Origin: Apricaphanius iberus
Taxonomy: Eukaryota; Chordata; Actinopteri; Cyprinodontiformes; Aphaniidae
Assembly: GCA_028564705.1 (NCBI GenBank)
Contig: JAPXFQ010002153.1
Coordinates: 1,116,001 to 1,180,000 of the forward strand
Direction of reading: 5' to 3'
DNA length: 64,000 nt
This document shows positions 34,601 to 46,129 of this stretch, in pieces. Made by a program: the position numbers and the translations under genes. Numbering within the stretch: position 1 is the first letter of the stretch; each line of letters begins with the position of its first letter. A model generated the notes under the pieces. It was not told the origin of the DNA. It was given only the letters and a program-made list of their open reading frames with translations, and did not search any database.

Positions 34601-34729
34601 AGAGGCCCCCCAAGACACGCGCTCCGATATCGGTCACCACGCAGCTGTCTTTAACAAGGTTGGGTGTAGTAAGAAATCATTAAAACCATCTGATTGCTTG
34701 TATCTGCTCGTGGAAAACAAACGACAGCA

Positions 34730-35152
34730 CGTGCGTTTAGCCACACATTTTATTTCTCAACAGGTCCACCGTCACTCTCCTCCTCCTCCTCCTCCTCACT
34801 CATCCTCTCTCTCCTCCTCTTCCTCCGAAAACCAGAAAAACCCACTCCGCTACTGCTGCTGCTGTTGGCTGCAGCGCGCTCACTGATTATTCCACTCTCG
34901 CGCAGCGGAGTGTTTTGGCAGCCTCAAAGCTCAGCATCACTTTTCTTTCCCCATCTCTTTCCCAGTCACCGCACTGCGATTCCGCGAGGTGAGGTTCGTG
35001 GCTCAGCACCAGCAAACCAACCCGCCGGGACACGGAAACGGGTTTTAAAAAATAAAGAGAAAAGGAGGGGTGTGGAGAGGGAGACTGCAAATGTTCGAGA
35101 CCCGCGGCAGGTGGCCCCAGACCCGACGGGGAGGGAGACAAGCAGAGCAGTG
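34730..35152 (+). promoter_or_regulatory. GC-rich 5' UTR / promoter region of first exon
   Basis: Local GC and CpG rise sharply here compared with flanks (for example GCAGCGCGCTCAC, CTCGCGCAGCGG and CGAGACCCGCGG). It includes a (CTC)n pyrimidine tract at 34772-34830 and a CTGCTGCTG tract near 34850, features common in vertebrate CpG-type promoters and 5' UTRs. No TATA box is evident. The frame of the coding exon stays open upstream to about 34694, but that part is low-complexity and I treat it as untranslated. Confidence 0.5.
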
Positions 35153-35237
35153 ATGGGACAGTTTTCCGGAGGACGCTGCTGGAGTTTTTCCATCCTCGTG
35201 CTGCTTGGTTTGCAAGTCCCGGCCACGTCAGCTCGAG
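35153..35237 (+). CDS. first coding exon, signal-peptide protein
   Basis: The ATG has a favourable context (G at -3, G at +4). It is followed by a short hydrophilic part (MGQFSGGRCW), a hydrophobic core (SFSILVLLGL) and a small-residue cleavage zone (VPATSAR), the classic layout of an eukaryotic secretory signal peptide. Cleavage after Ser-Ala is likely. After 28 codons and one base, the exon ends GAG then GTAAGC, a consensus splice donor, giving a phase-1 intron. Signal peptide plus phase-1 first intron is the usual architecture of immunoglobulin-superfamily and other cell-surface adhesion genes. The product should be secreted or membrane-anchored. The gene was not identified, and no exon 2 was found in the remaining 28.7 kb. 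Confidence 0.65.
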
Positions 35238-36526
35238 GTAAGCCAAACCTCTTTAATGAGCGTCTTAAGTCTCCGATAACAAACTCAAATGTGTGTAAAT
35301 AGAAATAGCGTTTCGTTTCGCGCTGCTTGGAGTTGCATTGAAAGATAAAATAACGATTATTGAGAAATAAGTATTTTTTTCTGATTCCCCACGTGCGTGC
35401 TACTCCATAAGAAGTAAGACGTGTTCACGAACTGCATTTTAATCACGGCAAGTTTTTATTAATGGTGTTTAACAGCGGCGTGGGCGTCTGCTTAGAGCTA
35501 TTAATTAGATGTAATTAATGTTTGGGGTGGGGGTGGGGGGTAAAGCGAACAGAATTGAGGTAATATAATTTCTTGTTACCTTATCTTCAAACAGGTGAGG
35601 AATATCAGTACCTTCAGAAAAAGCCAATCTCCTGTTTGATTTGTTATATATTTTTTTCTTACATCATTTTTTCATGACATGTCCCTAATTGGAGGACTTT
35701 AATGAGGAAAGATTAGTTATTCAGGATGTTCACATATATCCAGAAGCGTGGGTAGTCGTTTCACACATGATGCATTGTTCTCTACTGTAAGCTTTGTGAT
35801 GAGGGAAGATAATTGCTTACTGGCAAAAATTATCCAAAAATAAAGGCATGATAATCGTGATCACAGAGTAGATGATCATAAACTCTCAATGCTGACCTAT
35901 TGACTTCCGTTTAGCCTGTATGCCAGTGTAACAAAGAGGCATTTGCAAGTCAATTAGTTAAGTAGCCCTGAAGGTTTTTCGTCTCTTCTAAGCCCAAGTT
36001 TTGACATGAGCATCGACTTGGAAATTTGCATTGCATACATATTAGATGGAGCATAAGTATCTTAAGGACAAGTTTTCGTCCAAGGATCAGGAGGGTTTTG
36101 GTGTCAATGTGGAAGGTGCTGAAGATAACCACATAACACATTCACAGGCTTGGAATTGGATTTTGTAGCATCTCCACTGTGGCTATATAACATGTGTAAA
36201 ATGTTGCTGTGATGTTCAGAACGAGTGACCAGCACCTGGCAGGAAAAACAATGCTACGACTGCATGAAAGTAAAATGCGCCTCTGTGTTCGAGGAGGCAG
36301 TTAATATAAGCTGCATAGGTGCGTTTTGCTGGCTGGCAATTGCTCTTGCTCGGGCTTTTTCTTATAAATATTTATGTTTTTCAATAATATAGATGTCAGC
36401 AGTCAAATACATTATGCAAAAATGAAAGGAGGCACAAAAGAAAACGCATTACCCGGACAAAGAAATATAAGAATTTCAAAGCAGCTCTGAGTTATGGTTT
36501 AAATGGAAATTTCAAATCTTTACCTC
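35238..36526 (+). other. start of putative first intron
   Basis: The donor GTAAGC at 35238 opens what is read as a long intron that continues past the window end. This first part holds no recognised repeat apart from a G-rich patch at about 35523-35540. Confidence 0.45.
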
Positions 36527-36534
36527 CACATATA
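36527..36534. repeat. left 8-bp TSD (CACATATA)
   Basis: Matches CATATATA at 37719-37726 in 7 of 8 bases. Confidence 0.6.
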
Positions 36535-37718
36535 CAGGGTTTTCCACATAGACACAGACTAGCCAGCAATAATAGGAAAGTAGCCAGTTTGGAGGGGGGG
36601 GGGGGTTGACCATGTAATTTAAATGTAAGTAACAGCACGATATTCATATGCATTTACTAACTTGTCGTAAACAACATAAAATGTATACAAATAAAATAAA
36701 AATACTCTTAAGTAAAATAAATTTCCAACATAAATGATAAACTTAATGGTTTCATATCTCCATTCTGATCTTTAATCAACTTCACTGTGTCACTATCTTC
36801 CCATTCAGGATCAGAGTCCATGCCCAACTCAAAATATTGCAGCAGCAACAATATAACACATGTAGGTGTACATTAAAATGCCACCATTAAAATAAAAAAA
36901 TCTGAAAATGTTTTGATTTGAACAATGAATGTTGAATAATAAGCAGGCTATATTATTTTCTCAGACATTTGCTCAAATATAATATTACTTTACTACTACT
37001 ATTATCACTAAATTATTATTATAATCATACAAAATATAAAGTTGCAATAAAAGCTGATTTGCACAGCTAAAAAAAAACAAAAAACAGGCAGTACAAGCTG
37101 GCATAGAATGACATCAAAGGGCTTTCCGTGGTTGTAAATCTCTTATTTTCAGGTCATGACACGTTCACAGTGCAGTGGTGGCTACACAGATAAACAGCAA
37201 ATAATTCTCAGTTATAAACAAACGAAACCACACTCTTACGAATCCGTTTGTTTTCACTAATTGAATGCTTGAAGGGAGGACTGAATTACTAAAATGACGC
37301 TCTGCTTCTCGTCTATGACGGCTCCGACACCCTGGTTTAACAACAACGCCGCCGTGGACTTAGCCTTTCCGCATCGTACATTTAGCTAGACCTGAGTCAA
37401 GAGCCCCATGATCACACTGGGTACAACTTGAGCGGGCGGAAGGATATTAGTTCAGTGCGACCGGCCAAAAGCATATTAAAGGACCAGGCGGAGCAGCGGA
37501 GTTTGAAAGCTAACCCAGTTCACATAGCATTCTGGCGGAGAATAGAGCCGTGTCACAGCGGGACTCATGCTGAAGTATGAAAGGGAAAATATGATGGGCT
37601 TGCTAACGTCGTGCACAGCATAGCGCGGAATCACATCCTGGTCATAAATTAGTAGCTGGCTGGACTTCATTGAGTAGTCGGCTATATAGCCGGCAGCCGC
37701 CGCTTGTGGAAAGCCCTG
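36535..37718. mobile_element. hAT-like non-autonomous element
   Basis: The left end CAGGGTTTTCCACATAG is an inverted repeat of the right end (read inward, CAGGGCTTTCCACAAGC), and an 8-bp direct repeat flanks both ends. These are hAT hallmarks. The right third (37280-37710) is distinctly GC-richer than the left. No transposase domain is recognisable. A (G)13 run lies at 36592-36604. Confidence 0.7.
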
Positions 37719-37726
37719 CATATATA
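37719..37726. repeat. right 8-bp TSD (CATATATA)
   Basis: Partner of 36527-36534. Confidence 0.6.
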
Positions 37727-38909
37727 TATTGAGTTCCCTACAGTTATAGGAAGTTTTACCTGTAAGATAATCCATTTACAACTTTTAGAGTAGATCAACA
37801 ATTTCTGAAAGTATGATGATCCTCCAATGATTATAGATTTTACTTTCTATTAACTTTAGGTACTTTTTGGTACTTATTCATATAAGTCTTGTATAATATT
37901 AAAAACAATTGTGATATATTATAATCTTAAGCATATTGTAGCTAATGTTTGCTTCTTCTGAACAAAGCATGCATATCAGAAAACATTTTGAAAGTGAACT
38001 TTAATTATACATACATTTGACAATTTCACTGTGTTCCTCATTTGTCACCGAAGCGTCTTGCATGCTTGTTGTACTCGCAAATGTATGTTGGACGGAGATA
38101 TATTTAGCACTGGCTTTCAGTCTGACGCTCACAACATGTTTGTGACAAAACGTAGCTCCTCGTTTCCCCTTAGCTGACAGCTTGTTTCTTTGTGTTGGAA
38201 CTGGAGCCTTAACAGTTTGAGGGTGTGAGCTACTGGTGTTCTGGCAAAGACACCTTCTTCTGACACTGGAAGCAGCCGTTTCATTGTCCCCACCGCTGTG
38301 ACCACAAACAGACATTTTTTGGCAGGCTTTCAGACCTTCTCAGATCTGTTTTGGATACTAGGAGGATTAGCACTTGTCGGGAACCTTTTATTGCGCTTTC
38401 ATTCACCAAACACATTTTTCTAAGCCTATAAGTGTTGTTGTTGTCACCTAACCTGTCTTTCCCTGCTGCTCCACTCAGCACTATCTGATACCCATAGACA
38501 GTGAGAGGAAGTGTGGGAGAGGGAAATAATCTTACTGTAAATAACAGAACAACTTGAATATGATGCTCACCCTGAGCTGAAATGCAGTGACTGAACATAC
38601 ATACATTTGCGGAATAACGCAATTATATACCTTGCTATTGGTTTTAGAACTCATAAAGGCTCTCAGCGGGTACTGATGTCTGATGCATGCTTTATTTGTC
38701 ATTTAAGCAATCCATCATGTTTTGCGTTGTAGGGGAGCGTTTGGAACCCATTTACAGAGTTTTATATTTGCAGAGTAGATCTAATAGCACCCAAAAATCG
38801 TTCTGAAGTAAGAATAGCAATATTTCATACCATTGAGAAAAAAATAAAAAGTATGGTGCAGTAAAACTACACCTAAAAGTTAATTTTTTCCCTTAATCGT
38901 ATTCAAATA
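37727..38909. other. intron sequence, one odd open patch
   Basis: Overlapping minus-strand frames at 38001-38622 (104 and 113 codons) stand out for length and near-normal codon mix, but I recognise no domain. They may be a transposase relic. Confidence 0.3.
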
Positions 38910-39262
38910 CAGTGGAGAGAAAAGGTATTTGACACACTGCCGATATTTGAGGTTTTTCCCCTTACAAACCATGTAGAGGTCTGTAATTTGTATCAAAGGG
39001 AGGCACTTCAACTGTGAGGGACAGAATCTAAAACAAAAATGCAGAAAATCACAGTGGATGATTTTTTTAAATAACTTATTTTAATTGTATTGTATGATAT
39101 AAGTATTTGATAGCCTATCAACCAGTTAGAATTTAGGCTCCCACAGACCTGTTGGTTCTTCTTTAAGAAGCCCTCCTGTTGTCCACTCATTACCCGTATT
39201 AACTGCACCCGTTTGAAGTTGTTACCTGTATAAAAGACACCTGTCTGATAAATTGCAGCAGA
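38910..39262 (+). mobile_element. Tc1-like transposon 5' end
   Basis: After a TA at 38908-38909 the sequence reads CAGTGGAGAGAAAAGGTATT, then TGACACACTGCCGA, the long terminal inverted repeat of a widespread fish Tc1-like family. It continues through AGAGGTCTGTAATTTGTATC, GAGGGACAGAATCTAAAAC and the 5' leader AGACCTGTTGGTTCTTCTTT with CTGTATAAAAGACACCTGTC, which contains a TATA-like box. Homology stops just before the expected transposase start. It is a 5' fragment without coding sequence. Confidence 0.8.
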
Positions 39263-41618
39263 ACAACTTCCAAGTGGTTTAGAGTGCCATGGAAGGAAAC
39301 TTTACTGTACAAAATGCACATAAAAAATGCTCACGTCTTTTTCAAAAATAATGAAACAAAAAAATTCTTACAACATGAATAAAGATGAAGATATTTTTAA
39401 ATAAAGTAAAAGCTAGATGTTATGGAAATAAAGTTCAAAATTGTCTGCTCTCCTGGTTACTTTAAAAATGTAATATTGCACAGAAGGCGTAAACATTTGA
39501 ATTAAGAATGCTTCAAAGTTCAACAGGTTTCTTTCCTCTTAAATAAAAAAACAACATATTTTAAACTTGCAATATCTAGTGTAAAGACAAACACAGAACA
39601 TCGGTACTTATCTTTCTTGCATACATGGTATAAAGTATGTAGGCAGAGCTTGATGACATCATCAAAATGCCTAATCGCGGTAGGGCGGTACAGACAAAAT
39701 CTCTACCTTTGGTTAAATTTATACCATTTCTACCTTATACCTTTTATATTGCCCTTTGCTAATATATATTACCCTAGACAGAAGAAAAAAGACACTTGTT
39801 GCTTGCATCCAAAATGAGGCTCATCTAACCAGCAGTATTAAATGTCTCACTGTCCTAAATCCTGCAAAAATATTGGGGGTATATTTAAATATTTAGTAAA
39901 TAATTAGTAAACACATAATTTAGTTATTCTATTTATATTGTATATGTTCAACCCCTCTCTGTGTTACTCTTTACATTGACTGCACTTTTTATGATGTGAC
40001 TTTAAGTCCCCAATGATGACTTAATATATCTTAATGCTTCCCTCCCAATCTGAAGGCTTTAAAATTAAAATCATCAAACACTACCCTGTTTTCCACTGTA
40101 CTGTATGTTTTTATAATAATCATCTGTGTAGTTTACACTTGAAAACAGTGTTGCATACTCCTCTCGGCCAGTACTGTTTCAACACATCACCTCGTCATTA
40201 AAAAGTAACCTGCTTCCTTCAGTTCTCTTCACTTGCTCTCTGCCACCAGCCAAACAGCTGAGGGAAGGAGAGCACTAAAGATCATTATGCGTTGCATTAA
40301 CTTGCACTTGGAAATCAGGGACTTGCTTATTTCAACACTTGCTTAGATAGCATTTCGGTTTACATTCCACTGTCAAATTTGATGCATGTCTTACTGTTTT
40401 TATTTTCCTGTTATTATGCACTCTAACTGCCCTTTATGCATGTCTCTGATGAACAATTTCTTGTGGCTAGTATTAAAATGCTTCAGAAATAAAGAGCCAG
40501 AATCATAATTAATATTATGCTAAAAACCTTCAGTAATAATGTGACATTTACATATTTTGTGACTTGCACAGACCTAAAGTTGGTTAAGAAAGTAGGCTCC
40601 TATATTAAAAGTGTTATTTAGGTAACGAAGAAATTTGCTTTAGTTTTAAAATGGAAGTAACACATTGGTCTGAGATATGTAGCTTTTCTACCAGCATCTC
40701 TCCACGTATAAAGTAGCTGGTGGAGAATGTGCAGCTTGCGGTCTTTCTTTACGAGTGCCAAATTAACCTTAGATCATGTTCAGCCGAATAAACAATACTT
40801 CAGCCCTTGGGTAACTAAAATTGCAAATTTTCCTTGCCACAACAGCACAGCAGTGAGCGCTCCAAAGTCCAGGCACAATGCAAAATTTGATTTTAATCGT
40901 TGATCAAAATGCATTGAGCTCTTTGTTAAGGATTCACATGGCAGCACATGTAATCCAGAGAAGCTGCTGGTGGAAAGGCACCATGATCCGGCATGGTTAA
41001 TGTAAAAAAAAAAATGGGAAAAAACACTAGAGAAAGACAAGAAGAGAGCCAGAGAATGGAGAATAAAGGGCAATAGAGTCATCTCTGACATGTTTTATTT
41101 ATCTCAAAAAATGACTGCCGCAATCTTGCTCAAGCTTCGGCTTTGATTTAACTGACACTTCACATGATACGAACTCAGTGGCACAGTTGGGAAGGCATCC
41201 ACTGTTGTATTGTGGTGGTCGCATTGCCCACTTCGCTGTTGCATTATTCAAAGGAGAGCCCATTTCTACATTCGAACCCATCAAGCCCCTCTCCCATCGT
41301 TTCCTCTCGACATCCACAAGAAACCAGGCTCACCACCGCCTAAAGAGGGGTAAGGGGTGCTGTTTAGAGAAAATTCTCTTTAAAACCCAAACATTTTGAA
41401 ACCTTATTGGGAAACTTTGCAACTTACAGTAATAACAATTTGTAGCAAAGCTGTGTTAAAAAAGTCTTATTAATTGATAGCTATCGTTTCTTGACAGTTT
41501 TAGGTTTAGTCTTGGAAATTCCATCAATGAATTATCTTCAGCTCTTTGTGTTGAAGAACGAAATATCTTCTTTGATAAATACTTCCAGTCATAAATATTT
41601 CAATGGCTAAATTCTTAA
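39263..41618. other. intron sequence, nothing recognised
   Basis: No repeat or exon recognised; frames near 40780-41399 lack motifs and splice context. Confidence 0.35.
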
Positions 41619-41626
41619 GTGTATGT
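41619..41626. repeat. left 8-bp TSD (GTGTATGT)
   Basis: Matches GGGTATGT at 41999-42006 in 7 of 8 bases. Confidence 0.75.
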
Positions 41627-41998
41627 TAGGGCTGGGTATTGTTAAAATTTTTTAAATTCGATTCAATTTCGATTCTTGTAGCCTTTATTCATATCGATTT
41701 CAATTCAATATTGATATATTAGCTTTGATATCGATTCAATAAAAAATAAATCCACAAGTAATTAAGTACGAGATTATATTTTTAAATAATTTGTGTAGTA
41801 TTACCAATGTTTATAAACAAATTGACCCCAGCATACGATATTGTACATGTGTTGTACATTGCTGAATTCTGTCACTACAGTGTTGCCCACAGCGCCGCCG
41901 ATGGACTGAATCGATTCATGGGATTTGATGAATCGATACTGAATTGAGAAACAAATAATTGCAATGCATTGATTAATCGATATTTTTACCCAGCCCTA
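41627..41998. mobile_element. hAT MITE, 372 bp
   Basis: The left end TAGGGCTGGGTATTGTTAAA is an inverted repeat of the right end (read inward, TAGGGCTGGGTAAAAATATC); the first 12 bases match perfectly. The inside is rich in ATCGATT and AATCGAT motifs, as in the fish hAT MITEs of this type. The 8-bp TSD supports the boundaries. It is too short to encode a transposase. Confidence 0.85.
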
Positions 41999-42006
41999 GG
42001 GTATGT
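41999..42006. repeat. right 8-bp TSD (GGGTATGT)
   Basis: Partner of 41619-41626. Confidence 0.75.
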
Positions 42007-43937
42007 AAATATTCTTGGATTTTCTGTTTACTTTGTCTATTTTCTTAGTTGAAAACCATAAATTGTTTTGACATAGTACCATTGTTTTGAAGTCTCTCGA
42101 TTTCTAAAACAAAATTCTGATTTTTAGGTCCTTGTAAAATGCAACTGTAGTTCCACACGTGCAATGAGTTAGAGATTATGTCATCATATAACTGAAAATA
42201 AATATTACCTTCTATCTTCATTGAATAATTCTTTGTTTTGTTTTACAGTTCCAGTCAGAAGTTTGTCTATTAAGCCTATACCCATTACTTATTATGAGCT
42301 TTAATTATCATTCCAAGGGTTGACATGAACATTATCCAGGGTGTAGCAATCATAAAGACAAAGTCTCAGTTTATTTTGAATGCAGGGTGTACACATTTGA
42401 ATTAATCTAAGAGAGGCTAAAAAGTATTCAAATACCCACAGCATCACACTGGTTCTTGTGCATTCTCTAATAAATTTCAATGGGCTTAAAGTTTGGACTT
42501 CCTGCTTTATCTTTTCTATATGCTGTGTATTTGGGATCATTTTCCTGTTAGAACATTAAACTGTCTCCAAGTCTTGACTTTACAGCCCATTAGTTGAAGG
42601 CAAGTTGGAGAAGTGACGTTGGCCTGGCAGTTTGTACATTCTTACATTTAAGAACATACAAAGTAGGACAGGTTATACTGTTTGAGCTTATATTGTAAAA
42701 ATGGGAAAGTAACCATTTTCACAAGAGGATGAGGTGAAAATGTTCTATTTTATTAAAAAAAATTGTTCAGTTGAAATGACTAACTTTATTTTTTTTTTTT
42801 ATATGAAATTTTCTTTTCTCTGAAACTATAACACAAAACGTCAAACAGTGGATTTGTAACGTATCGAACACAACAGAAAAGTAAGTACATTACAGTAATT
42901 AATATGGTTCAATACTAATAGTATAGTGTTTCATCTGTTCATTTTAAAGACATCAGTCTGATTTTAGTTTTCATAAATCACACTCTATTCATGCAACTTT
43001 TGTCTTATTTTTAAAAACTATATATTTTCGGAAAAGATTTCCTCCTGTAAATGAGCTGCTCAGAGGATGTATCATGTAAGCCAGAAACCTTTAACTGGAA
43101 CCTTATGCAATTAAAAATAAGTGTGCAGCGGCAGTGAACATGCACTGTACACAGAACAAAAGTGTCTGAGAGATAAAAAAATGCCTTTTCTTATTTTCAT
43201 GCGCTGCTGGATTCAATATGGAAGAGATCGATAAAGTTAAATTATCAGAATTATGCAAATAAAACTGTAAAAGGGAGAAAGGTTTTTTTTAGCAAATCAT
43301 TTATTTCAGGAAAGTTTGCATTCAGCTCTAATAAAACCAGAGTGTGTAATATTTGCTATACTGTCCTTTCTTAATAAAAAAGAGATGAACAGATCCAATT
43401 TTATAAACTCACTGTAAGACAAAAGTAAAGATGGTTTTCCCCAAAACCACACTCTGTACTTAGTCAAAGAAGAAAATGCAAAACCATTACATTAGCTGAT
43501 GCAGAGCTATTAAAATGAATGGTGGGCTTTGTATATGCATACACACTTAATGTCTAGGGATTATATTTGAACCATTCCCCATCATTTGTACACAGAGTGT
43601 CTCCCTGCATGCATCATTCTATACAGTGCTAGTATGTTTTATATTCCATGTGTCCAGGCGTGGAGACAATGACAGGGTGTCAAGTGCTGCCATTTGTGTT
43701 ACCTCTTGCAGATATGCCTTGCAGCCTCTTCTCTTCAGCCTTGAGGCTTTCTCTTCAGTAAGGCCTAGCAATGCTGTCATGTGTGTGTGTGTGTTTTTTT
43801 TAATACCTTTGAAAAAAAAGCCTTGGAGATAACTCCCCATCCCAAATGCACTCTTCAATGCCTCACTGGCCAACTCAAGGGCATTGTCACAAATGTTAGA
43901 TTCAAACCATATACTGTTCACCTCAATGCTAAATGCG
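42007..43937. other. intron sequence, nothing recognised
   Basis: AT-rich, no exon. At 43255-43268 a TTATGCAAATAAAA octamer-like motif stands out. (GT)n at about 43781-43793. Confidence 0.35.
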
Positions 43938-43988
<51 letters not shown>

Positions 43989-44001
43989 TTTTCTTTCTTT
44001 C
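43938..44001. repeat. (TTTC)n microsatellite
   Basis: About 16 tetranucleotide units with one interruption. Frames translating it as FLSF repeats are artefacts. Confidence 0.95.
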
Positions 44002-46129
44002 ACTTTATACCAATATGTTCCACTGTTGTTCCCTCTAAAGTGCATTCATTTCATAAATGCCCCATCCCTTCATCCTTTCTCATTGCCCACTCTTCTCTCG
44101 CAATTTCTTTCAATTTAATTTAGTTTCAGTGGATTGTGGCTCTGACAAATGCTTGGGTTGTGTATCATTTCTCAAGTCACCTGACTGAAGAAGAAAGCGG
44201 AGCTCGGTTTGGAGGGGGAAAAAAAAGCACAAGGGGAGCGAAAGACAAATAGGAAGGTTACAGTGCAGAATTCTTAAGCAGCTCATGTTATCAGTTACTG
44301 CCACAGCGTTTTGTCAGTAACAGTGAGGACCTGTCACTGCTCTCCCTGATGAATTAATTTGAAGAGTAATCAAAAGTAAATACATATTTAATGTGTTAGA
44401 ACCTAAGGAGGGGCATCCAGCTTTGTGTGAGTATTTTTTATGTTTGGTGTGTATGGCAGTGTTTTGACACCCAGTAGTAAGCATCACCATTCATGCCAGT
44501 TATAGCACAAAGCTTCATATTTTTTATCTATCACATGCATCTCTAGAATTTCACATTTTTCTAGGAGGTTATAAAAGAGAAAAGTGTTACTTCTCATAAG
44601 GTTTCTGTTATAAAAAAGGGAACTATTGTAACCCATCAGAATATAGACATACTTTAAGCTCATTAATATCATAAGGACCTGAAGTCTAAGTAAGTTAATT
44701 TATGTAAAAATACACAGCGTTGCAAAAACAGGCTGAAGCTAATTTACTCACATAGTACAGACACCATTGTGCCTGTTAAACCCGGAGCAAGACACACACA
44801 ATCCATTTAGTACTTTTCCCAATGCTGAATATGCAATATAGGCATTTCTTTTAGAAGACAAAAAACATTGTGAGAAGAACAGGCAAATAAGTAGGCGTCC
44901 AGGCACAGTGTGATTTAGTACACATCAAAATGTTTGTGTCTGATATTTTAGAGCCTATTTTTTACCACCCAATTCAACATACGTTTATTACTGACAAACA
45001 AACAAAAATAATTTACACACAATATAACCCAATAGTATTTAACACTCAAATGGTGATAAACCAGACAATTACATCAATATTTCCCTTTTTTTCTCCCAAA
45101 CACGCATTACTACTCACTGCGCTCTCAGTGCCTCTGCACTTTCTGAAGACACGTTAGACCGAGTGATTTGGAATCCTCATGGATCCTCATTAGTTTCCCT
45201 CGGAGTGGTTAATCAGCCTGGGTTCCAGGTAATCAAATGTAGTAATCATGCAAAAGTATAACAATGACAATCGGTCTACATTTTTGAAAACATTTTGAGA
45301 ATGTATATTTTCAAGATAACATTTTTTCATATTGCAACTTGACATTTAATAGATAAAGTGAAGTACATTTTAACAATATGGTGCAACTCTGACTCTGGAA
45401 TATGCTGTGTGCATGGAGCAGAGAGCAGCACATGTATACCGCACACATTAAAGTTATAACTGTCAAGCAAGAAATGTAATTCACAACCTTATAGCCCAAT
45501 AGCAATTAACTCTGTAACAGCCATTGACCTGATATGTATGCTATTTTTCCCCCTTTATTTCGACAGACTCATCATGAATCCCTGTGAATATTCATTCTCT
45601 CTCTAGCCATGGTGCAGCTCACAGCAGCGGCTGCAAAGTCCTCATTTGAATACGGCCCCTTGCGGCTGTTATGAATTGCTTATGCAATCTTAGTAGATCA
45701 CCCGCAAATGAAGGAAAACCCACTCTTGCAAATGCTTTGCTCTGCATGCAATTTTGTGGCAATTATTAGGAACAAATGTCCCAAGTCTTCTGAAATTGTA
45801 TTTGGAATGTTTGATTTGTGTGACATCTTAGTCAAGACAGCATCACACTTTTATGTAAGTAGTATAATGTTTTATCCTGGGTGAGGGATGGGCCATTATT
45901 GTGATTTGGTCAGTGCTATATATCTAGTGCATCCTGTCCCTCTTTTGTGTATTATAGTCCTTGTAATTAAAGAAAACTGTAATCCACCCATTAGATATTT
46001 AAGATAATCAGAAATTAGTAATGGCTAGGAAAACACTGACCAGTATATGTTAAATTGTATGACTCACAATTTGTGAGAATGTGTGCGCATGAGAGGGAGG
46101 GTATGTATGAGTGTCTCTGTCTGTCTATT
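44002..46129. other. intron sequence, no gene seen
   Basis: Mostly unique; 45560-45800 resembles a conserved non-coding element (see findings). Confidence 0.35.

Noticed and set aside
34694..35152. In-frame upstream extension of the signal-peptide exon
   Set aside because: It is rich in Ser, Leu and Pro from (CTC)n and CTG tracts, and would bury the signal peptide 153 residues into the protein. Better read as 5' UTR.
35153..35237. Naming the gene as a specific adhesion or receptor gene
   Set aside because: A 28-residue signal peptide does not carry enough identity. None of the candidate families considered (CADM, UNC5, CSMD, IgLON, PTPR) matched by eye.
43781..44123. Three overlapping frames with FLSF repeats
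   Set aside because: Translation artefact of the second (TTTC)n microsatellite.
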